This document shows positions 50,504 to 58,741 of a DNA stretch of 64,000 nucleotides, one piece after another. Source of the stretch: Thermoanaerobaculia bacterium (GTDB lineage Bacteria; Acidobacteriota; Thermoanaerobaculia; Gp7-AA8). The stretch's first letter is position 1, and every line of letters begins with the position of its first letter. The stretch spans positions 1-64,000 of the forward strand of contig JADGNY010000003.1 in NCBI GenBank assembly GCA_017883235.1. Reading direction: 5' to 3'. The notes below the pieces were generated by a model. The model worked only from the letters and a program-made list of their open reading frames with translations. It did no database searches and had not been told where the DNA came from. Both the position numbers and the translations under genes were made by a program.

Positions 50504-51130
50504 GTGACGATGGCCGCGGTAGTCCTCCAAATGATCCCGACGAACGTGTCTGTGGAGCCCGACGATCGCCAGCTGGTCGAACAGATCCGGCAGGGCGACG
50601 ATGGGGCCTTTGAGATGCTCGTTCGCCGGAAGACCTCCAAGGTCTACAGCCTTTGCTATCGCGTCATCGGCAACGGCGAAGACGCCAAGGACATCTCCCA
50701 GCTCGTCTTCCTCAAGCTTTGGGAGAACATCGAGAAATATGATCCGACGTACGCCTTCGACACCTGGCTCTACCGGATGGTGACCAACGTCGCCATCGAC
50801 TTCATGCGCAACAAACAGTCGCGCGACAACGCCGTCAACTCCAACCTGCGGCTGGTGAAGACGTCGGTCGACCCGGAACAGAGCGTGACCGTTGCCCGCA
50901 AAGAGGTCGAATCGGTCTTCAACGCCGTCTCGAACGTCCTCTCCCCGAAGCAGAAGACCATCTTCGTGATGAGCGAGATGGAAGACCTTCGCTCTTCCGA
51001 GATCGCCAAAATCCTCGGATGCCGGGAGTCGACGGTGCGCAATCACCTCTTCAACGCCCGCAAGCTGATGCAGGCGCAGTTGAAGAAGCGGTTCCCCGAA
51101 TACGCGCGGCTCTGGGAGGAATCACGATGA
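50504..51130 (+). CDS. ECF-type RNA polymerase sigma factor
   Basis: This is a 208-residue protein from GTG 50504; the ATG 6 bp later is an alternative. Region 2 is DDGAFEMLVRRKTSKVYSLCYRVIGNGEDAKDISQLVFLKLWENI with FDTWLYRMVTNVAIDFMR. Region 4 is VLSPKQKTIFVMSEMEDLRSSEIAKILGCRESTVRNHLFNARKLM. It overlaps the next gene by 4 bp (ATGA), as is usual for a sigma/anti-sigma pair. Confidence 0.95.
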   Translation: MTMAAVVLQMIPTNVSVEPDDRQLVEQIRQGDDGAFEMLVRRKTSKVYSLCYRVIGNGEDAKDISQLVFLKLWENIEKYDPTYAFDTWLYRMVTNVAIDFMRNKQSRDNAVNSNLRLVKTSVDPEQSVTVARKEVESVFNAVSNVLSPKQKTIFVMSEMEDLRSSEIAKILGCRESTVRNHLFNARKLMQAQLKKRFPEYARLWEESR

Positions 51131-51654
51131 TGACCTGCCGGCAGTTCCGCGCGAACCTGCAGCCCGGCACGGCGGACGCCGCTCTGCTCGAGCATCTCCG
51201 GCATTGCGATGCCTGCCTCGACTACGCGATGGGCATCGATCCCGATCTCTTCTTCCGCTCCATCGGCGGCGAAGAGCTCGTTCCGCCCGGCGGCGTCGAT
51301 GCCTTCGTGGGCGATGTGATGTCGCAGGTTCGGGTACGCAGCGCCGAGACGTCGCTGGCGCCGCGCCATGCTTCCAGCGTGTGGCGCCGGCTGGCCATCG
51401 CCGCGACGATCGTTGCCGGCGTCACCGGCACCTCGCTCGTCTATCGCCTCGAACGAAGCGCCCCGGCCCCGCAACATGTGGCACAGACACTCCTGTCTGT
51501 GCAGCGCGCGAAGCCTCATCCCACGGCTCTTGCGACGAAATCGTTCGTGGAAACGTATTCATCTCACAACGCGACGATCGTCGAGATGCCGAACGACGGC
51601 AGCGACGCCAAAGTCGTGATGATCTTCGACGATACGTTGCCGGCGGATTTATGA
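51127..51654 (+). CDS. Putative anti-sigma factor with one membrane helix
   Basis: This is a 175-residue protein from ATG 51127. The N-terminal segment CRQFRANLQPG...LLEHLRHCDACLDYAMG holds the HxxxCxxC-like ligands of zinc-binding anti-sigma domains (here HLRHCDAC). One membrane helix (LAIAATIVAGVTGTSLVY) and a short extracytoplasmic tail follow. It lies between the ECF sigma gene and an exported secretin-like protein, with 4-bp overlaps on both sides. Confidence 0.85.
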   Translation: MMTCRQFRANLQPGTADAALLEHLRHCDACLDYAMGIDPDLFFRSIGGEELVPPGGVDAFVGDVMSQVRVRSAETSLAPRHASSVWRRLAIAATIVAGVTGTSLVYRLERSAPAPQHVAQTLLSVQRAKPHPTALATKSFVETYSSHNATIVEMPNDGSDAKVVMIFDDTLPADL

Positions 51655-52352
51655 ATCTGAAACGCGTTCTCCTGATGATCTCGATGATGGCCGCCCTCTC
51701 CGGCGCCGCATTCGCGGAACCGCCCGCCGCAGCCGCAGCCGACAGTAAGCCCGGGCTGGCCGTTCATACCTTCACCTTCAAGTTCAAGCAGGCCGACAAG
51801 GCCGCCGCGGCCATCAAACTGCTGCTCAGCACCGACGGCTCGATGTCGATCCAGCCCTCGACGAACTCGCTCGTCGTCACCGACCGTGCCGAGAACATGA
51901 AGAACGTCGCCAGGATGATCGGCGACTTCGACAAGGAGCCGCAGAGCTTCCGCCTCTACGTCCGCATCGTGGGCGCGTCACGCGTCGCCGGAACGCCAAA
52001 GATCCCCGATGACCTGAAAGACGTGGCCCGGAAACTGGCCATCCTCCCGTACAACTCCTACGAGGCGGTCGGTGAAGCGACGGTTCAGGGCAAAGAAGGC
52101 GATCCCGGTCTCGTCGACATGCAGACCGGCTACCGCGCCGACTTCAAGTTCGGCGAATACGACCCGGCCAGCGATTCGATCGCGGTCAAGGACCTGCAGA
52201 TCTCCAGACTCACCGGCGCACAGAAGGATCAGCTCACGTCGCTGCTCAAGACGACGCTGAACCTCGCCATCGGTCAGACGTACATACTCGGCGCGTCGAA
52301 GGCTCCGCAAAGCCAGCGCGCGTTGATGATCGTCCTCGTCGCTCGACGGTAA
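51651..52352 (+). CDS. Exported protein with secretin N-domain (NolW-like)
   Basis: This is a 233-residue protein with signal peptide MNLKRVLLMISMMAALSGAAFA. The first 90 mature residues (FTFKFKQADKAAAAIKLLLSTDGSMSIQPSTNSLVVTDRAENMKNVARMIGDFD) are a secretin N0/N1-type short domain. There is no secretin pore domain. The rest is beta-rich. It is the last gene of the sigma/anti-sigma operon and ends before a strong terminator. It might be the regulated envelope target or part of the sensing system. Confidence 0.85.
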   Translation: MNLKRVLLMISMMAALSGAAFAEPPAAAAADSKPGLAVHTFTFKFKQADKAAAAIKLLLSTDGSMSIQPSTNSLVVTDRAENMKNVARMIGDFDKEPQSFRLYVRIVGASRVAGTPKIPDDLKDVARKLAILPYNSYEAVGEATVQGKEGDPGLVDMQTGYRADFKFGEYDPASDSIAVKDLQISRLTGAQKDQLTSLLKTTLNLAIGQTYILGASKAPQSQRALMIVLVARR

Positions 52353-52375
52353 GAGCGACCTCCCTCCTACTCATC

Positions 52376-52412
52376 GGGCGCGGCGACTCACCCTCCGCCG
52401 CGCCCATTTTTT
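52376..52412 (+). terminator. Rho-independent terminator of the sigma-factor operon
   Basis: A perfect 10-bp stem GGGCGCGGCG / CGCCGCGCCC with a 10-nt loop is followed by ATTTTTT. Confidence 0.9.
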
Positions 52413-52451
52413 GCGGTTGCGCGGTCTCGCGGTGTGGATTTGCAACGATCG

Positions 52452-53009
52452 TCAACGCTGCTCGATGCGAAAGCGGTTGACGCCGGCCCGGATCTCGTCG
52501 CCGCTGTGAACTTTCGTGTTCTGGGCGGGCAAGGTGTTGAGGAAGGTTCCATTCCGGCTGCCGAGATCGCGGACGCGTATCGTGCCGTCAGGATCGGGAC
52601 CAACCTCAAAATGACGGCGTGAGAGAAACTCGTCCGGAACACGGACATGTCCTTCGCGGCCGACCACGAGGCCGCTCGACGGAATCTCGAATTCCTGCCC
52701 ATTGAGCGGACCGCCGATGCAGATCAGTACAGGACGTGGAATGGACCGCGGCCGCCCCAGCGTCTGCGCCTCGTGCGGATCGACGGCGGACGACGGCGGC
52801 GGGGTATCTCCGCCGCGATCGACCTTGTACGGTTTCATGTCGATCTCTTTGATGTCCTCCGGATCCATGAGCCGCGCGAGAAGCGCGGCTTTGCTCCCGG
52901 AAAGCCACTCGCCACAGTCGCACGTGGCGATCGAGTTCGGGAGGCGAACGGCGATCACTCCCGGCACGTCGTACGCCTGCCCGCATTTTGCGCAGCGCAT
53001 GAGGGGCAT
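52452..53009 (-). CDS. FHA domain protein with N-terminal zinc ribbon
   Basis: This is a 185-residue protein. The N-terminus CAKCGQAYDVPG...ATCDCGEWL carries CxxC and CxC ligands for a small zinc ribbon. A proline-rich linker leads to the FHA domain: GLVVGREGHVRVPDEFLSRRHFEV, then RDLGSRNGTFLN, which binds phosphothreonine. It is divergent from the chemoreceptor gene with a 46-bp gap. Its Ser/Thr kinase partner is not in the window. Confidence 0.92.
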   Translation of the reverse strand: MPLMRCAKCGQAYDVPGVIAVRLPNSIATCDCGEWLSGSKAALLARLMDPEDIKEIDMKPYKVDRGGDTPPPSSAVDPHEAQTLGRPRSIPRPVLICIGGPLNGQEFEIPSSGLVVGREGHVRVPDEFLSRRHFEVGPDPDGTIRVRDLGSRNGTFLNTLPAQNTKVHSGDEIRAGVNRFRIEQR

Positions 53010-53055
53010 TCACGGATGATAGCGCAGCGCCATACGCTACACTTCGGTCACCTAC

Positions 53056-55113
53056 ATGCCTTCCCGCCCCCCTTCGGACATCTCTACTCATGGCATCGGC
53101 CTCCGGCCGAAATTCGTTCTTGCGTTCGTCCTGCAGACGATCGTCGTAGCCTTGCTGATCGTCGGCCTGGAACAATGGCGTGTCCGCGGCACGGTTCAGG
53201 ACGAGCTTCTTGCGAAGGCCGATGGACTTGCCAGGACCGTGGCACTGGCGTCCGACAACGCCGTGAAGAACGACCGGACTGCTGAGCTCCGCGCGATCGC
53301 GGACGACGTGAAATCGCGGCCCTGGATTGACTATGCCGACTTCGTCGCCGCGGATGGCCGGATAATGGCCGCGTCGCAAGGTGTCCCCCCGCAGGGCATT
53401 ACGCTTACCGCGGGCCGCACCGATCTCCGGGACGCGAATGACAATGCACTTCACCTCTTCGTCGTTCCATTTGCGGGCGGCGGCTCGTCCTTCCGTCTCG
53501 TAGCCAACGAACGGGAAGCGGTCTCCGTTCTCCGTCAGTTGCGATGGTCGAACCTCGGCGTGGCGCTTCTGGCGCTCGCCGTTGCGATCGTCCTGGCGTG
53601 GATTGGTTCCCGCTTCATCATCCGTCCTATCCTCGAGCTGGCGGACAACGCGCGCCGGCTCGCTGACGGCGATCTGACGCAACGGACCGAGGTCAAATCC
53701 GGCGATGAAATTGGCGATCTCGCAGCCGCTTTCAACACCATGGCGGCCAACCTGGAGAAAACGGTATCCAAGCTCGTTCGCTCGCAGACGCAGCTCAAGT
53801 CGGTCGTGGACAACGTCGGCTCGCGCTCGCGAACCGTCGCCGAAGCCGTCGACGAACAACGAGCGATGATCGACGGCACGTACCACTCCATTGACCAGCT
53901 CAACAACGGTTTCCGCAAGATCACCGACAACGTCGAGGCGCTCTCGGCATCATCGGAAGAGACGTCATCTTCGATGCTGCAAATGGTGGCCTCGATCGAG
54001 GAAGTCAGCCGCCATACGGACACGCTCTTCAACTCGGTCGAAGACACCGCCTCGGCCACCGGAGAGATGGTCACGTCGATCAATGAAGTCGATCAGAACG
54101 TCGACTTTCTCTCGAACTTCGTCACCGACACTTCCTCGTCAATGGTGCAGATGAGCGCCTCGATCGCGCAGGTGGAGGCCAATGCGGCCCGGTCATACGA
54201 CCTCGCGCTCGCCGTGGCCGACGCGGCCGAATCCGGTATGAAGGCCGTGCGCGAGACGATCGACGGAATGGAACAGATTCGCCACTCCGTCGCCGAGTCA
54301 AACGCTGTGATCGCCCGCCTTGGCGATCGCTCCGCCGCCATCGGCAAGATTCTCAACGTCATCGAGGACATCGCCGAGCAGACGAATCTGCTCGCGCTCA
54401 ATGCCGCAATCCTCGCGGCCGCGGCCGGCGAGCACGGCAAGGGCTTCTCCGTCGTCGCGGCGGAGATCCGCGATCTATCGGAGCGCACGGCCTCCTCGAC
54501 CCGTGAGATCGCGAACCTCATTCGTTCGGTGCAGGACGAAGTCGGCAACGCGCTACGTTCCATGTCCGCCGGCACGAAGCTCGTCGAGGACGGCGTTTCG
54601 CTTTCCCACGAAGCTGGCAAGGCGCTCAACAACATCCTCGAGTCGTCGACGAAGGCCTCGGAGATGGGCAAAGAGATCGCCGCGGCCACACGGGAGCAGG
54701 CGTCGGGAAGCGAGAACGTGACCCAATCCATCGGCCGGCTGCAGGAGCTCGTCAGCCAGATCAACGGGGCCACGACCCAGCAGGCTCAAGGCTCCGAGCA
54801 CATCATGAAAGCCGTCGAGTCGATGCGCGAGGTGACGAAGTACGTGCGCCAGGCGATGGTCGAACAGCGTTCCGGGTCGACGATGATCTCGTCCGCGGCC
54901 GAACGGATGATCGACATGATCCATGAGATTTTCCAGGTGGCCACCAGTCAGGCCAGCGAGAGCGAAAAGATCGTCCGCACGATGGAGCAGGTACGAGCGA
55001 TCGCCGAGGGGAACCGGAACTATGCCGTGGAGATGGGCGAGTCACTGGCGCTTCTTTCGGCGGCCATCCACGGTCTCGACGAAGAAATCCGCCGCTTTCG
55101 CGTGCGCGGATGA
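53056..55113 (+). CDS. Methyl-accepting chemotaxis protein
   Basis: This is a 685-residue protein. The first helix is [19 protein letters not shown], followed by a 130-residue periplasmic sensor, a second helix ([19 protein letters not shown]), then a HAMP domain ([30 protein letters not shown]). The long cytoplasmic coiled coil has the hairpin tip [40 protein letters not shown]; the E-A-A/A variant AAILAAAAG is slightly unusual. It forms an operon with the next two genes by 4-bp overlaps. CheA is not in the window. Confidence 0.95.
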   Translation: MPSRPPSDISTHGIGLRPKFVLAFVLQTIVVALLIVGLEQWRVRGTVQDELLAKADGLARTVALASDNAVKNDRTAELRAIADDVKSRPWIDYADFVAADGRIMAASQGVPPQGITLTAGRTDLRDANDNALHLFVVPFAGGGSSFRLVANEREAVSVLRQLRWSNLGVALLALAVAIVLAWIGSRFIIRPILELADNARRLADGDLTQRTEVKSGDEIGDLAAAFNTMAANLEKTVSKLVRSQTQLKSVVDNVGSRSRTVAEAVDEQRAMIDGTYHSIDQLNNGFRKITDNVEALSASSEETSSSMLQMVASIEEVSRHTDTLFNSVEDTASATGEMVTSINEVDQNVDFLSNFVTDTSSSMVQMSASIAQVEANAARSYDLALAVADAAESGMKAVRETIDGMEQIRHSVAESNAVIARLGDRSAAIGKILNVIEDIAEQTNLLALNAAILAAAAGEHGKGFSVVAAEIRDLSERTASSTREIANLIRSVQDEVGNALRSMSAGTKLVEDGVSLSHEAGKALNNILESSTKASEMGKEIAAATREQASGSENVTQSIGRLQELVSQINGATTQQAQGSEHIMKAVESMREVTKYVRQAMVEQRSGSTMISSAAERMIDMIHEIFQVATSQASESEKIVRTMEQVRAIAEGNRNYAVEMGESLALLSAAIHGLDEEIRRFRVRG

Positions 55114-55592
55114 TGGTGCTGCGCGGCCGGTTTACGAGGCGGGGCGGTGGCGCGATCGTACACTTCGAACATCCTCCGATTCCGGACGTGATCCGTTTCG
55201 CCGGCGCGGACTGGCGGGCCAAGCGGGAGTTCCACGTGACGCTCGCCGGAACCACGACCATGCGCGCGCTCACCGCCGATCCGGACGAAATGATCAAACG
55301 CGCGGCGCGGCGGTTGGCGTTCACCATCGCTCCGCGCCAGGAGCTGTGGCATGTGCGCGAGAACGAGACGCGCGCGATCATCCGCATGTGTGACGTTGAA
55401 GGAGCGGAGGAATTCTTCGTGCGCATGGAGAGGGAAATGCAAATCGTCATCGCACGTCCGCCGTATCACGTCACGCTTTACACCATCGGTACGCTGCGCG
55501 GAATCGGTCTGCCGACGCGCGCGGAGTTGGAGCGGCTCGGAGAGGAAATCGCGGGTCCCGACCGGGCCGCGATCATGTCAGTCATACAATGA
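55110..55592 (+). CDS. Putative 2H-phosphoesterase-like protein
   Basis: This is a 160-residue protein between an MCP and a CheW with 4-bp overlaps on each side. Two HxTx-like motifs, EFHVTLAG near residue 42 and YHVTLYT near residue 117, are spaced as in small 2H phosphoesterases, and the length fits. The rest ([26 protein letters not shown]) gives no firmer assignment. If correct, it could hydrolyse a cyclic phosphate or nucleotide linked to the chemosensory array; this is inference. Confidence 0.65.
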   Translation: MMVLRGRFTRRGGGAIVHFEHPPIPDVIRFAGADWRAKREFHVTLAGTTTMRALTADPDEMIKRAARRLAFTIAPRQELWHVRENETRAIIRMCDVEGAEEFFVRMEREMQIVIARPPYHVTLYTIGTLRGIGLPTRAELERLGEEIAGPDRAAIMSVIQ

Positions 55593-56071
55593 GCGCCATG
55601 CCTGAAGTGGCCACGGAACTGCGGCTCATCACCTTCACCGTTGGGCCCGAGACGTTTGTGCTCGACATCATGGCCGTGCGGCAGATCATCCCGTACACCG
55701 GCTCGACCTCGCTGCCGACTGCGCCGGCGTTCGTCGAGGGGATCGTCATCCTCCGGAGCGAGGTGATTCCGATCATCGATCTGCGCACGCGGCTCTACCC
55801 CGATCTGAGCGAGCGTGCCGGCGAGCCGCTCATCCTCATCACACATAGCAGCGCCGGCATCATCGGCCTGAAGGTCGACGCCGTGCGCCGGATCGTCAAT
55901 GTCGGGAGCGACTCGCTTCTGCCACCACCACCCATCGCGCGCGGAATCCGCGGCGATCTTCTGATCGCCGTCGTTCCACACGACGACGATGTGTATCTGC
56001 TCATCGACGTCGAGAACGTTCTGAGCGGTGATGAGAAGCGAGAGCTCGCGGCAGCCGAGTTGCGGCCCTGA
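55589..56071 (+). CDS. cheW: Chemotaxis coupling protein CheW
   Basis: This is a 160-residue single-domain CheW. LITFTVGPETFVLDIMAVRQII, VEGIVILRSEVIPIIDLRTRLY, ILITHSSAGIIGLKVDAVRRIV and VYLLIDVENVLS give the two five-strand beta barrels. It links receptors such as the upstream MCP to CheA. The ATG overlaps the previous stop. Confidence 0.95.
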   Translation: MSAMPEVATELRLITFTVGPETFVLDIMAVRQIIPYTGSTSLPTAPAFVEGIVILRSEVIPIIDLRTRLYPDLSERAGEPLILITHSSAGIIGLKVDAVRRIVNVGSDSLLPPPPIARGIRGDLLIAVVPHDDDVYLLIDVENVLSGDEKRELAAAELRP

Positions 56072-56251
56072 TCACCGATCCAACGTCTCATCATCAACCG
56101 GCGCATCCGTCCGCTGCTTTTTGCGAAACCCGTACGGGCAATGCCGGCAGCCTGATTCGCAACAGTAGCCGCGCTCGCGGAGGAACTTCTCGGTGAAAAC
56201 CATGAAGCCGCCTTCGTAGTAGAAGTCGACCCCTTCGATCAGCGCGGTCAT
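56072..56251 (-). CDS. DUF5522-like small Cys-rich protein
   Basis: This is a 59-residue frame on the minus strand, convergent with cheW. It reads MTALIEGVDFYYEGGFMVFT, then EKFLRERGYCCESGCRHCPYG and a basic, acidic tail. The CC-x3-C-x2-C-PYGF motif is the DUF5522 signature, likely a metal site. Its promoter must lie in the 30 bp shared with the divergent rfaE1-like gene. Easy to miss because it is shorter than 60 residues. Confidence 0.85.
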   Translation of the reverse strand: MTALIEGVDFYYEGGFMVFTEKFLRERGYCCESGCRHCPYGFRKKQRTDAPVDDETLDR

Positions 56252-56281
56252 CGGGGAACGATATTCCGATATCCTTCACGC

Positions 56282-57301
56282 GTGTTTGCGCGGACACGTC
56301 TGCTGCACATCGCCGAGGGGATGAAGGCGCGGCGGATCGTCGTCTATGGCGACATCGTGGCCGACCGTTTCATCTACGGCACGCCGAAGCGCATCTCCCG
56401 CGAAGCGCCGGTGCTGATCCTGCGCCAGTATCGCGACGATGTGCTCCTCGGCGCGGCCGGCAACGCCATCAACAATATTTCTTCGCTCGGAGGCATCCCG
56501 GTTCCCGTCTCCGTTCTGGGTGACGATGCTCAGGGGACCCAACTCCTTGATGCAATGGCCGGCCAGGGCATCGACTGCAGCGGCGTTCTGCGCGCGAGCC
56601 GTTACAACACGCCGACGAAGGTCCGCATCCTCGGCGGAATGCCGCACGCCAGCCGCCAGCAGATCGTCCGCTACGACATCGAGGATCACTGCGATCTCAC
56701 CGAAAGCGAGGCCGCCCGCCTCGCCGGCGTGCTCCGCGAGCAGATGGCGGCCGCGCATGCGGGACTGATCAGCGACTACGGATATGGCGCCGTGACGCAG
56801 CCGCTTGCGAAGACGCTGACCGGAACCGCGGCAGGCAAGCCGGTCACGCTCGACTCACGGTATGACCTCCTTCGCTTTTCCGGCGTCACGGCGGCGACAC
56901 CAAACGAGGAAGAAGCGGCGGCGGCAGCCGGCACATCGCTCTTTGACGGCGACGACGATGTGCAACTGCAGCAGGCCGGCGAGGCGTTGCGGCAAAAACT
57001 CGGCAGCAAGGCGCTTCTGATCACGCGCGGGAGTCGCGGCATGGCACTTTTCGAAGGGGCCGGACGCGGTGCGCTCCTGATCCCGGTCTACGGCACCGAC
57101 CAGGTAGCCGACGTCACCGGCGCGGGAGACACGGTGATTGCCACCTTCACGTTATCGCTCGCCGCCGGCGCGTCGTTCGCCGAGGCAGCGACGATCGCCA
57201 ACTATGCCGGCGGTATCGTCGTCATGAAGATGGGGACGGCTACCGTGTCAAACGACGAGCTGCGCAGGGCGATCGAGCGCGACGAGGCGCTGCGCGAGTG
57301 A
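56282..57301 (+). CDS. rfaE1: D-glycero-beta-D-manno-heptose-7-phosphate kinase (RfaE1/HldE-type, PfkB fold)
   Basis: This is a 339-residue protein. [31 protein letters not shown] opens the family, followed by [16 protein letters not shown] and the ATP/catalytic motif [15 protein letters not shown]. It phosphorylates heptose 7-phosphate at C1 for LPS inner core precursor synthesis. It is the first of three genes joined by 4-bp overlaps; kinase and adenylyltransferase are separate genes rather than the fused HldE. Confidence 0.94.
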   Translation: MFARTRLLHIAEGMKARRIVVYGDIVADRFIYGTPKRISREAPVLILRQYRDDVLLGAAGNAINNISSLGGIPVPVSVLGDDAQGTQLLDAMAGQGIDCSGVLRASRYNTPTKVRILGGMPHASRQQIVRYDIEDHCDLTESEAARLAGVLREQMAAAHAGLISDYGYGAVTQPLAKTLTGTAAGKPVTLDSRYDLLRFSGVTAATPNEEEAAAAAGTSLFDGDDDVQLQQAGEALRQKLGSKALLITRGSRGMALFEGAGRGALLIPVYGTDQVADVTGAGDTVIATFTLSLAAGASFAEAATIANYAGGIVVMKMGTATVSNDELRRAIERDEALRE

Positions 57302-57774
57302 ACGCACCGGTCCTGAACGGGCGCGATCTGGCGGATGCGATCGCTCGCGAGCGCGCCGCGGGACGAACCATCGCCTTCGCCAACGGCTGCTTCGATGTGC
57401 TGCACGTGGGTCACATCCGCTACCTGCAGGGGGCGGCGAAAGAAGCTGACGTTCTCGTCGTCGGCGTCAACGGCGATGAATCGGTATGCGAACTGAAAGG
57501 AACGGGACGGCCGGTGATGAATGAGGCCGAACGGGCGGAGATCATCGCCGCCATTCGCGGCGTCTCATACGTGACGATCTTCAGCGAGCGGAGCCCAGGA
57601 CGTCTCATCGGCGATCTGAAGCCAGACGTCCACTGCAAAGGAACGGACTACACGCCGGATAGCGTTCCCGAGGCGGATATCGTGCGGTCCTATGGCGGAC
57701 GGATCGCGATCGTTGGCGATCCGAAAGACCACTCGACGACAGAGCTCTTGAAAAGGATGAAGGCGAAAGGATGA
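57298..57774 (+). CDS. rfaE2: D-glycero-beta-D-manno-heptose 1-phosphate adenylyltransferase
   Basis: This is a 158-residue protein. The nucleotidyltransferase motif [20 protein letters not shown], with the HxGH-type signature, is followed by [10 protein letters not shown] and [28 protein letters not shown]. It activates heptose 1-phosphate to ADP-heptose. The start is GTG, overlapping the kinase stop by 4 bp. Confidence 0.95.
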   Translation: MNAPVLNGRDLADAIARERAAGRTIAFANGCFDVLHVGHIRYLQGAAKEADVLVVGVNGDESVCELKGTGRPVMNEAERAEIIAAIRGVSYVTIFSERSPGRLIGDLKPDVHCKGTDYTPDSVPEADIVRSYGGRIAIVGDPKDHSTTELLKRMKAKG

Positions 57775-58688
57775 AGCATGAATCTCTGCTCATCATTCGT
57801 CTCTCGGCCTTCGGCGACATAATCCACACGATCCCCGCTGTCGCGGCCTTACGCGACGCGCTCCCAGGGACCGAGATCGCGTGGGCCGTCGAACCTGCAT
57901 ATGCCGAGTTGGTCGAGATCGTCGCGAAGGTCAAGACCATCCGCGTGGCGCTCAAACATTGGTCAATTCCACGTATCGCGGCGGCGCGGAAGGACGTGCG
58001 CGGCTTCGGGACCGCAATCGACTTTCAGGGTCTCATCAAATCGTCGTTGATCGCGCGCGCCAGCGGGGCCGCCGAACGCTTTGGTTTCGCGCGCGATGTT
58101 ATCCGCGAGAAGCCGGCGGCATGGTTCGTCAACCGGCCGGTAGCGATCGATCGATCGAGTCATGTCGTCGAATGGAACGTCGACCTGGCACGCGCCTTCG
58201 CACCGTCGATCACTGGTGTGCCGAAGGTTGACTTCGCTCCGTTCGCCGCCGATCGTTCAGGCAAACTCGATGGATTCGACAACCGCGTCGTTCTCCTGCC
58301 TGGAGCAGGGAAGCAGGAAAAGCAATGGCCGATCGAGTGCTTTGCCGAGCTGGCTCGCCGCATCGGGAGCGATGTTCTCGTCGCCTGGGGACCGGGTGAA
58401 GAATCGCTCGCGCGTGCGATCGGCGCCCCGATTGCGCCGGCAACAAACTTTCGCGAGCTGGCCTCGCTCGTCGGACGAGCCCGGCTCGTCGTTGGCGCCG
58501 ACACAGGGCCCCTGCACCTTGCGGCAGCACTCGGCACCCCCGTCATCGGCATCTACGGTCCGACGAATCCCGCTCGAAACGGACCATACGGTCAGCTCGA
58601 TCATGTCGTCGAATCGTTTTCGACGACAAAGTCGATGCAAGAGATCGCAGTCGACGACGTCATGCGCATGGTACTCAAAATAAGGTAG
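57771..58688 (+). CDS. Glycosyltransferase family 9 (heptosyltransferase)
   Basis: This is a 305-residue protein. [23 protein letters not shown] opens it; the donor-binding C-lobe has [26 protein letters not shown] and [35 protein letters not shown]. It transfers L,D-heptose from ADP-heptose to the lipid A-Kdo core; WaaC-like, though WaaF cannot be excluded. It is the last gene of the heptose operon. The stop codon lies inside a perfect hairpin. Confidence 0.92.
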   Translation: MKHESLLIIRLSAFGDIIHTIPAVAALRDALPGTEIAWAVEPAYAELVEIVAKVKTIRVALKHWSIPRIAAARKDVRGFGTAIDFQGLIKSSLIARASGAAERFGFARDVIREKPAAWFVNRPVAIDRSSHVVEWNVDLARAFAPSITGVPKVDFAPFAADRSGKLDGFDNRVVLLPGAGKQEKQWPIECFAELARRIGSDVLVAWGPGEESLARAIGAPIAPATNFRELASLVGRARLVVGADTGPLHLAAALGTPVIGIYGPTNPARNGPYGQLDHVVESFSTTKSMQEIAVDDVMRMVLKIR

Positions 58689-58708
58689 TGTCCTATCAGG
58701 ACACTACC
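58684..58708. terminator. Bidirectional hairpin between convergent genes
   Basis: GGTAGTGTCCT and AGGACACTACC form a nearly perfect stem around a short loop. It overlaps the stop codon of the heptosyltransferase and faces the end of the convergent APC permease gene. No long U-tract on either side. Confidence 0.7.
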
Positions 58709-58741
58709 CGGTGGTTAATCGGGTACGCCAGCCGAGCCCGC

